6,159 nt of DNA from Methylococcaceae bacterium NSM2-1. Its GTDB lineage: Bacteria; Pseudomonadota; Gammaproteobacteria; Methylococcales; Methylomonadaceae. Under the pieces are notes generated by a model, which made no database searches, was not told where the DNA came from, and saw only the letters and a program-made list of their open reading frames with translations. The stretch covers positions 1-6,159 of the forward strand of contig NQJI01000155.1 in the NCBI GenBank assembly GCA_002256705.1, in the 5' to 3' direction. Positions 1 through 5,393 of the stretch are shown piece after piece; position 1 is the stretch's first letter; every line of letters begins with the position of its first letter. The position numbers were made by a program, and so were the translations under genes.

Positions 1-336
1 ATCCACTTTGTTATTGAGAAAAAAGATGCCGATTCTGTTGTGGTTAGCATAGTTGGCGCCGCGATTTTCTCTAATTTTATGAAACTGAAAACCGCTTTAG
101 CCAATCTGGAAAACGGCAAAACGGTAATCTTTCAAATGAACAATACCTATCTTCTTGATCATACCGTGATGGAATTTCTACATGACTTTCAGCATAACTA
201 TGAGGGGCACGGTGGCAAATGTGTATTTCTTGGGATGGAAACTCACGACACCTATTCAAGACATCCTTTGGCGGCACGCAGAATGAAACCAAACCATATG
301 AGTCGCCGTAAAAGTGACCACTATGGTTTGAGTTAA
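1..336 (+). CDS. SulP family anion transporter, C-terminal STAS end (partial)
   Basis: The reading frame is open from the first base of the window to a TAA at 334-336, giving 111 residues; the start lies outside the window. The residues align without gaps for 74 positions to residues 432-505 of the complete SulP at 1644-3239, with 42 identities by my count. The best conserved block is LLDHTVMEFLHDF, which matches LIDHTVMEFIHDF in the other copy. This is the STAS domain, the cytoplasmic C-terminal domain of SulP/SLC26 transporters, thought to regulate transport or mediate contacts. The last 16 or so residues are basic and have no match in the other copy. The transmembrane part and the substrate cannot be seen here; sulfate, bicarbonate or another anion are all possible. 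The GTG at 40 lies inside the domain and is not a credible start. The next gene begins 5 nt downstream, which suggests an operon. Confidence 0.9.
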   Translation: MHFVIEKKDADSVVVSIVGAAIFSNFMKLKTALANLENGKTVIFQMNNTYLLDHTVMEFLHDFQHNYEGHGGKCVFLGMETHDTYSRHPLAARRMKPNHMSRRKSDHYGLS

Positions 337-341
337 GAGAT

Positions 342-1148
342 ATGTCATTTATGTTACAAATTCAGCCTGCTGAAATTACCGATGAAGAAAGTGCATCAAC
401 CATGAATAAGGTCGCACAAGTCAGTCTCTACTTCTGGATCATTAAGATCTGCGCTACCACTCTAGGTGAAACAGTCGGGGATCTCCTTTCGATGACAATG
501 AACGTCGGCTACGGTCTGAGTTCTGCTATTTTGATCGGGTTGTTCTTGATTTCTGTTGTAGTTCAACTTATGTCGAGCAGATTTTACCCCGTGCTTTACT
601 GGACTGTGATACTTACAACCAGTACCGCTGGCACGACCATGTCTGACTATATGGATCGAACGCTTGGCTTTGGTTACGGAAAAGGTTCATTGATTTTGGT
701 CACCTGCTTGTTGATAGTTATGGCTGTCTGGCATCTCAGCGAAAAGACGCTGTCCGTTAGCAACATCCAAACAACCAAAGCCGAGCTTTTTTATTGGTTG
801 GCAATTTTATTTTCAAACACATTGGGTACAGCGTTTGGAGATTTTTTAGCCGACGATTCTGGTTTAGGATTCCTTGGCAGTGCTACCCTCGTTGGTGGAT
901 TAATTGCGCTCATCGCCCTTGCTTCATACGTCACCCAGCTAAATCGAGTCATGCTATTTTGGCTCGCCTTTGTTTTAACACGTCCATTTGGGGCGACCTT
1001 TGGAGATTTGCTGACAAAATCTCTCGAGAAAGGAGGACTGGGATTAGGCACTGTCGGGTCATCAATAATTCTCGCTATTATGTTCGTAGCATTTGTCGTT
1101 TATACAACCTGTTCAGAGAGACGTACGACCCAAGAAACGACAGTCTGA
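342..1148 (+). CDS. DUF347 (COG4705-type) four-repeat membrane protein
   Basis: This 268-residue integral membrane protein is built from four repeats, each with about two membrane helices. The marker tryptophans are W32, W87, W152 and W207, and the following aspartates are D47, D102, D167 and D222. Both sets are spaced 55, 65 and 55 residues apart. The recurring pattern is W, about ten residues, (L/F)-G-x-(T/A)-(V/F)-G-D, then a glycine-rich GYG or GLG turn. Repeat 2 departs from this, with S101-D102 in place of G-D. This architecture matches the DUF347 repeat family, whose members usually carry four copies; I know of no established function. The conserved small and acidic residues inside helices suggest a transporter or channel, which is inference. 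The ATG at 342 follows the SulP stop by 5 nt with only a weak purine stretch (AAGAGA). An ATG at 351 is an alternative start, and both precede the first repeat. An out-of-phase ORF at 794-1162 is a shadow of this gene. Confidence 0.86.
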   Translation: MSFMLQIQPAEITDEESASTMNKVAQVSLYFWIIKICATTLGETVGDLLSMTMNVGYGLSSAILIGLFLISVVVQLMSSRFYPVLYWTVILTTSTAGTTMSDYMDRTLGFGYGKGSLILVTCLLIVMAVWHLSEKTLSVSNIQTTKAELFYWLAILFSNTLGTAFGDFLADDSGLGFLGSATLVGGLIALIALASYVTQLNRVMLFWLAFVLTRPFGATFGDLLTKSLEKGGLGLGTVGSSIILAIMFVAFVVYTTCSERRTTQETTV

Positions 1149-1210
1149 CTAATTATTCCTGAGGATGCCGTTAAACTCCTTCGTTAAATTTTTTAAGTAA
1201 AGACCTAAAT

Positions 1211-1624
1211 ATGGAACTTCATCAAAAGAAAAAACTAAAACTGTTTCTTTCTTTTTTAGTTGTAAGTAATACCTTGCTATTTTTAGTCATGGCTTATTTT
1301 CACCTGCTGAGTACTGATCCAAAATCGGCAGTATTTATTGATTTTTGGGGGAGATTCACAGTTTATTCGTTGTGGTTCATAGGTTTTGCGCTCTACGTAA
1401 AGTATGTATCTAGGACTTCAACTTTAAGATGGCTAATCTTATTAATTATTTGCATCAATATCCCTTTATTTCTTCTTTTAGCTTATTTCGACAAAATCAG
1501 TAATACGCCAGATATGATTGTTTTTGTTGATTTCTGGGGACGTATTACTGTCTACTCGTTGTGGTTTATGTGCTATGAGGCCTATCATAAGTATCTTGGC
1601 TATGAATTAAAAACAAAACCATAA
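1211..1624 (+). CDS. Unrecognised four-helix membrane protein with two tandem repeats
   Basis: I do not recognise this 137-residue protein. It starts with a lysine-rich tail (residues 6-10) and then has four hydrophobic stretches at about 11-30, 48-64, 72-93 and 111-126. It is an internal duplication: residues 8-65 align with 71-128 at a constant offset of 63. From 22-65 against 85-128 I count 25 identities in 44. The hallmark of each half is an AYF triplet, then a polar loop, then DFWGR-x-TVYSLWF (residues 44-56 and 107-119). The near-perfect conservation of this motif in both halves argues that it is a real, selected protein. Each half is probably one helix, an external or internal loop, and a second helix. 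The gene is noticeably AT-rich compared with its right-hand neighbours. It lies 62 nt after the DUF347 gene and 19 nt before the second SulP gene. No strong ribosome binding site is visible; AAAGA at about 1199-1203 is the best candidate. The start at 1211 keeps the whole first repeat, whereas the later ATG at 1289 would remove its first helix. Confidence 0.75.
   Translation: MELHQKKKLKLFLSFLVVSNTLLFLVMAYFHLLSTDPKSAVFIDFWGRFTVYSLWFIGFALYVKYVSRTSTLRWLILLIICINIPLFLLLAYFDKISNTPDMIVFVDFWGRITVYSLWFMCYEAYHKYLGYELKTKP
1232..1594 (+). repeat. Internal tandem duplication encoding two ~58-residue units
   Basis: Unit 1 (1232-1405) and unit 2 (1421-1594) encode the two halves of the small membrane protein, with a period of 189 nt. 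The protein sequences are clearly alike, but the DNA has diverged, especially at third codon positions. That points to an old duplication kept by selection on the protein. Confidence 0.75.
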
Positions 1625-1633
1625 TCCATCAAC

Positions 1634-1638
1634 GAGGA
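1634..1638 (+). promoter_or_regulatory. Ribosome binding site for the second SulP gene
   Basis: GAGGA lies 5 nt upstream of the ATG at 1644, in the 19-nt gap after the preceding stop. It supports that start and separate translation initiation within the operon. Confidence 0.65.
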
Positions 1639-1643
1639 CTTTT

Positions 1644-3239
1644 ATGAAGAAACCATCCCTTTCAACTATACCCCAAACTGGCCTGGCAGGCTTAAAAGAA
1701 AACTGGCGTAGTGATTTACAATCAGGATTTCTGGTTTTTCTTATTGCCTTGCCATTGTGCCTGGGCGTTTCAATAGCTTCCGGATTTCCGCCGTCGGCAG
1801 GCATTATCACAGCTATTATCGGGGGGCTACTGGTATCGCGTATTAGCGGCTCCTGCCTGACCATCAATGGGCCAGCTGCCGGTTTGATTGTCGTGGTTTT
1901 GGCGGCGGTGCAAGCGCTGGGTGAAGGCGATGCCATGGCCGGCTACCGTTATACCCTGGCGGCGATTGTGGTGGCCAGTGTTTTACAGGTTTTGATGGGG
2001 GTATTCAAGATGGGGCAGCTGAGTTCCTTTTTCCCCGCATCGGTGGTACATGGGATGCTGGCTGCGATTGGACTTATTATCATCACCACCCAAAGCCATG
2101 TCATGCTGGGGGTCACGCCGGAATCAGGCAGTCTGTTTTCGATCATCGCACAGCTTCCGCATAGCTTGCTTAACATGAATATGGAAATAGTCCTCATCAG
2201 TTTTTTAGGTTTGCTGATACTGATTATCTGGCCGTTAATCGGCAGCAGGGTTCCGGCTCCGGTCATTGTGGTGCTGGTTGGAATGGTATTCGCCTGGCAT
2301 TTTGATCTGGCTCAAGATGCGGCTGCCAGTGGATCGAAATTCCTGGTGTCGATTTCCGATAACTTTTCGGCCGACTTTTATTTTCCGGATTTTTCCAAAC
2401 TATTCAGCATAGCCTTTTGGGAAGCCGTATTCAGTATCAGTTTAGTGGGCAGTCTTGAAAGTTTACTGAGTACAACAGCGATAGACAAGCTCGATCCTTA
2501 TAAGCGCCCTTCTGACCTTGATCGTGATTTAACGGCAGTCGGGCTGGGCAATGTAGTTGCCGGTTTCATTGGCGGCTTGCCGATGATTGCTGAAATTGTC
2601 CGCAGTTCAGAGAATGTCAATAACGGGGCCAAAACAGCCTGGGCTAATTTCTTTCACGGCTTGTTATTGTTGTTATTTGTTGTTTTGTTTCCACGCCTTA
2701 TCAATAGCATTCCGCTAGCTTCATTAGCGGCATTGCTGGTTTATACCGGTTATCGTTTAGCTTCGCCCAAAGCATTCGCCAGAGTAATGGATGTCGGCAA
2801 AGAACAGTTTTTAATGTTTGTTGTCACCATTATCGGTGTGTTGGCGGTCGATTTATTGGCGGGTGTCGCTCTGGGTATTGTAGTGAAACTTGCAATTAAT
2901 CTGGCGAGGGGCGTTTGGCCCAGCAACTTGTTCAAGATTCATTTTACGATTCAACAACAAGGTAACGATACGCTGGTTGTCAAGTTGTTAGGGTCGGCGT
3001 TATTTTCAAACATCCTGCCGTTAAAAAAAGCGCTTGCCAGGCTGGAACCCGGTAAAACGATTATTTTTGATTTCACAGACGGCTACCTGATCGATCATAC
3101 CGTTATGGAATTTATCCATGATTTTAGACAAAACTATGAAGCTCAGGGTGGACACTGTCAGAAAACAGGTAAAGCGTTGGAAACGTTTTCAGATCATGCT
3201 CTCGCTGCACGGTTAATGACAGCAGATGATAGAAAATGA
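1644..3239 (+). CDS. SulP family inorganic anion transporter (complete)
   Basis: This 531-residue protein has the usual SulP layout: a membrane domain at about residues 25-420, then a C-terminal STAS domain at about 432-525. Family marks include NGPAAGL (75-81) in the third-helix region and GSLESLLS (269-276), whose E272 sits where many SulP proteins carry a membrane acidic residue. The signature GLGNVVAGFIGGLP (300-313) is followed by EIVRSSENVNNGAKT (317-331). The AGFPP/GPAAGL and GGLPMIAEIVRSS style recalls the bacterial SulP subgroup often found next to carbonic anhydrases, so bicarbonate is a reasonable guess. Sulfate or another anion cannot be excluded. The STAS domain has IDHTVMEF (483-490) instead of the classical D-S-S/T-G loop. 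The STAS end is paralogous to the one at 1-336. The start is backed by a GAGGA site. The hyfB-like gene follows after 37 AT-rich nt with no GC-rich terminator, so co-transcription is likely. Confidence 0.95.
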   Translation: MKKPSLSTIPQTGLAGLKENWRSDLQSGFLVFLIALPLCLGVSIASGFPPSAGIITAIIGGLLVSRISGSCLTINGPAAGLIVVVLAAVQALGEGDAMAGYRYTLAAIVVASVLQVLMGVFKMGQLSSFFPASVVHGMLAAIGLIIITTQSHVMLGVTPESGSLFSIIAQLPHSLLNMNMEIVLISFLGLLILIIWPLIGSRVPAPVIVVLVGMVFAWHFDLAQDAAASGSKFLVSISDNFSADFYFPDFSKLFSIAFWEAVFSISLVGSLESLLSTTAIDKLDPYKRPSDLDRDLTAVGLGNVVAGFIGGLPMIAEIVRSSENVNNGAKTAWANFFHGLLLLLFVVLFPRLINSIPLASLAALLVYTGYRLASPKAFARVMDVGKEQFLMFVVTIIGVLAVDLLAGVALGIVVKLAINLARGVWPSNLFKIHFTIQQQGNDTLVVKLLGSALFSNILPLKKALARLEPGKTIIFDFTDGYLIDHTVMEFIHDFRQNYEAQGGHCQKTGKALETFSDHALAARLMTADDRK

Positions 3240-3276
3240 TTTTAAATTTTAGATTTTAGACGATAGTGAGAACTTC

Positions 3277-5319
3277 ATGATCCTTGTATCAGCTTATTGT
3301 GCGGTACTTTTAAGCTTTGCTTCAGGCTTGTTGGCACTGATGATGAATCAGCGGCACGCTCTGTTAGCAGTTAGTCAGTACAGTTTTAACAAATTCTTTA
3401 ACAGCAATGTGCATTGCCGGGACTGGGTTAATAAAAATCTTGAAGAACGGCGTTTTCCGGTTTTCCTGAGGCAGGCTGTATTTGTTTTATTGGGCTTGTC
3501 AGGTGTATTTGCAGTATTGGCAGGTTTAGCTGTGCTACTCAGCAAAGGAGTTATTACTGACCAGATCGCTTTGGGTTTGCCTTGGCTGCCCTGGCATGTG
3601 CGTTTTGACGGCTTGTCCGGTTTCTTTTTTTTAATCATCGGCATTGCCGTCTGTGCGGTGAGTCTTTATGGACCCGGCTATGTACGAAGTTATAAAGAAA
3701 ATGAGCATCCTTTTGCCGCTCTGGGTTTATTTACCGGCTTGTTTGTTGCAGGCATGCTGTTGGTGCTGTTAGCTGATGATGCTTTTATGTTCATGATTGC
3801 CTGGGAATTGATGTCGGTAGCCAGCTATTTTCTGGTGGCATTTCAACATGAAAATTCCGCCAATCGCCGTGCCGCTTTTCTTTATTTATTGATGGCGGAA
3901 GTGGGTGCATTGGCAATTATTTTGGGCTTTGGCGTACTGGCCAGTTTTTCTGACGGCTTTACCTTTGATGCCTTGCGTGAATCCAAATTATCAGTAACGT
4001 GGGCAAGTATTGCTTTCGTATTGGCGCTGCTGGGTTTTGGCATGAAGGCGGGGATAGTGCCGGTTCACGTCTGGTTGCCCGAAGCGCATCCGGTAGCGCC
4101 CTCACATATTTCAGCACTGATGAGCGGCGTGATGCTTAAAGTCGCACTGTATGGCTTGATCCGTTTTTGTTTTGATTTGCTCGGCGATGTGCACTGGCAA
4201 TGGGGAGTGGTACTGCTGATTCTAGGTACACTTTCAGCCTTGGGCGGCATTCTGTATGCCATGATGCAACCCAATTTAAAACGCCTGTTGGCCTACAGAT
4301 TGGGTTTTCTGGCAGCCTTGTTCCATGCCTTTAATCATGCCTTGTTCAAGAATTTACTATTTCTGGGTGCAGGTATACTTCATCACCAGACTCATGAATT
4401 AAATATCGACATGATGGGTGGGCTTATTAAAAAAATGCCGCAGACCAGCGCCTTGTTTTTGGTTGGCTGTATGAGTATTTCTTCATTACCTCTGTTTAAT
4501 GGCTTCGTTTCGGAATGGCTGGCTTTTCAAACTGCATTACAGGTCGATGTGCTGGACAATGGCGTGTTACGCAGTTTGATTCCGGTTGCTGCGGCTGCCT
4601 TGGCGTTGACGGCGGCGCTGGCTGCCGCGTGTTTTGTCAAGGTATTCGGACTGATATTTCTGGGGCAATCGCGTTCACGTAACAGCGAGAAAGCCCATGA
4701 GGTAAAAGATAAAGGTATGTTGGCAGGGCCTGCTTTGTTGGCAGGTTTGTGCTTTTTTATCGGAATTTTCCCCGGCGTAATCATTCATTTAATCAACAAT
4801 GTTTCAGGTCAACTGTTAGGACAAACCTTACCGAATGATTCAGCTTTAGGCTGGTTGTGGCTAGCTCCTGTTTCCGCCGAGCAGGCATCCTATTCTGCAC
4901 CACTGGTGCTAATAGGAGCACTTATTGCGGCGGGTATTTGTTATTGGTATTTGCGTCGCAATCCTTTGACAATCATGCGCAGAGCTGAAACCTGGGATTG
5001 TGGCTTTGGTGGCTTAACACCGCGTATGCAATATACCTCTAGTGCGTTTACCATGCCTTTCCGGCGGATTTTCGCCAAAACCTGGATTATAGACGAGCAG
5101 ATCAACAAAGACATGCAGGGTGCCATGAATCAGGATGTGGCAGCTGTACATTATCAATTGCATATTCAGGATCATAGCTGGCCTCGCTTGTATCAACCGA
5201 TAGCACAAGGGGTGAACATTTTAGCCAAACAGGTGGGGCGCATTCAAACAGGCAATATCCGAACCTATCTCGGCTATTCGTTTGCAACCTTGCTAGTACT
5301 GTTATGGGTGATCAGCTGA
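3277..5319 (+). CDS. hyfB: HyfB-type proton-translocating subunit (NuoL-like), with internal in-frame loss
   Basis: This 680-residue polytopic protein belongs to the complex I antiporter-like family (Proton_antipo_M), in its hydrogenase-4 component B branch. Ion-path residues seen are E177 (AWELMS), K257 (GMKAGIVPVHVWLPEAHP), H277 (PSHISALMSG), K335, the H350/H354/K358 set in FHAFNHALFKNLLF, and K455 (CFVKVFG). The C-terminal WDCGF (573-577) and RMQYTSSAFTMPFRRIF (583-599) are typical of HyfB rather than NuoL. Two features are odd. Between LKRLLAY (334-340) and GFLAALFH (343-350) only two residues remain, where HyfB proteins I recall have about 30 residues including a whole helix. The N-terminus also carries a hydrophilic insert at about 25-65 between the first two helices. 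The start at 3277 keeps helix 1; only a weak GTGAG lies upstream. Family members pump protons or sodium in the membrane arm of group 4 hydrogenase-like complexes. Whether this copy still does so is doubtful unless the gap is a sequence error. Confidence 0.92.
   Translation: MILVSAYCAVLLSFASGLLALMMNQRHALLAVSQYSFNKFFNSNVHCRDWVNKNLEERRFPVFLRQAVFVLLGLSGVFAVLAGLAVLLSKGVITDQIALGLPWLPWHVRFDGLSGFFFLIIGIAVCAVSLYGPGYVRSYKENEHPFAALGLFTGLFVAGMLLVLLADDAFMFMIAWELMSVASYFLVAFQHENSANRRAAFLYLLMAEVGALAIILGFGVLASFSDGFTFDALRESKLSVTWASIAFVLALLGFGMKAGIVPVHVWLPEAHPVAPSHISALMSGVMLKVALYGLIRFCFDLLGDVHWQWGVVLLILGTLSALGGILYAMMQPNLKRLLAYRLGFLAALFHAFNHALFKNLLFLGAGILHHQTHELNIDMMGGLIKKMPQTSALFLVGCMSISSLPLFNGFVSEWLAFQTALQVDVLDNGVLRSLIPVAAAALALTAALAAACFVKVFGLIFLGQSRSRNSEKAHEVKDKGMLAGPALLAGLCFFIGIFPGVIIHLINNVSGQLLGQTLPNDSALGWLWLAPVSAEQASYSAPLVLIGALIAAGICYWYLRRNPLTIMRRAETWDCGFGGLTPRMQYTSSAFTMPFRRIFAKTWIIDEQINKDMQGAMNQDVAAVHYQLHIQDHSWPRLYQPIAQGVNILAKQVGRIQTGNIRTYLGYSFATLLVLLWVIS
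3349..3474 (+). other. Hydrophilic N-terminal insert in the HyfB-like protein
   Basis: Residues 25-66 of the HyfB-like protein are polar and basic (for example RDWVNKNLEERRF at 48-60) and lie between the first and second helices. As I remember E. coli HyfB, the distance from the start to the conserved D-x-L-S-x-F segment is about 40 residues shorter. The role is unknown. Confidence 0.5.
4294..4302 (+). other. Junction of an apparent ~84-nt in-frame deletion in hyfB
   Basis: The codons TAC-AGA-TTG join LLAY directly to the segment that normally begins the H-x-x-x-H helix. In HyfB/NuoL relatives a helix with a small-residue motif (S-T-V-E-N-V-G-I-I in E. coli HyfB as I recall it) sits between them. 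About 28 codons are missing and the frame is kept. The AGA arginine codon at the join is out of character with the mostly CGN arginines around it. Confidence 0.65.
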
Positions 5320-5393
5320 TGGATAGATATATAGAGGTGACTTTAGCACGCTCTACAGCTCAAATTTCTCTACAGTCCGGAGTAACACAATGA
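5319..5393 (+). CDS. Possible 24-residue ORF bridging hyfB and hyfC
   Basis: An ATG at 5319-5321 overlaps the hyfB stop by one base (TGATG). The frame stays open for 24 codons and ends in a TGA at 5391-5393, which overlaps the hyfC start in an ATGA arrangement. The peptide begins MDRYIEVTLARS and ends LQSGVTQ; it is not hydrophobic and I do not recognise it. A GTG at 5337 with purines just upstream is an internal alternative start. The double stop/start overlap is what a translational-coupling leader would look like, but a frame this short can stay open by chance. hyfC has its own GGAG site inside it. Confidence 0.25.
   Translation: MDRYIEVTLARSTAQISLQSGVTQ
5379..5382 (+). promoter_or_regulatory. 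Ribosome binding site for hyfC
   Basis: GGAG lies 7 nt before the ATG at 5390. It fixes the hyfC start, after which the HyfC-like N-terminal helix begins at once. Confidence 0.7.

Noticed and set aside
40..336. GTG at 40 as the start of a stand-alone STAS protein
   Set aside because: The frame is open to base 1, and the upstream 13 residues also align with the second SulP (IHF-x-I), so this is the end of a longer gene.
794..1162. 122-residue + strand ORF in another frame
   Set aside because: It overlaps the DUF347 gene, has no family-like pattern and is rich in W, R and C, as expected of an out-of-phase reading.
1149..1210. Promoter or hairpin in the gap before the small membrane protein
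   Set aside because: Only a weak AT palindrome (TTAAATTTTTTAA) and no convincing -35/-10 pair could be seen.
1607..2266. Reverse-strand ORFs opposite the second SulP gene
   Set aside because: They are antisense shadows of a strongly conserved gene, with low-complexity proline, alanine and threonine content and no recognisable motifs.
3240..3276. Terminator between SulP and hyfB
   Set aside because: The gap is AT-rich with short TTTTAGA-like direct repeats but has no GC-rich stem followed by a T-run.
4294..4302. Frameshift explaining the missing HyfB helix
   Set aside because: The frame is the same on both sides of the join and the family sequence continues correctly, so this is an in-frame loss and not a shift.
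3277..5319. DabB of a DAB bicarbonate system, NuoL of complex I, or MrpA
   Set aside because: The C-terminal WDCGF and RMQYTSSAF motifs and the HyfC-like gene next door fit HyfB; no DUF2309 (DabA) gene is present and no nuo or mrp gene order is seen.
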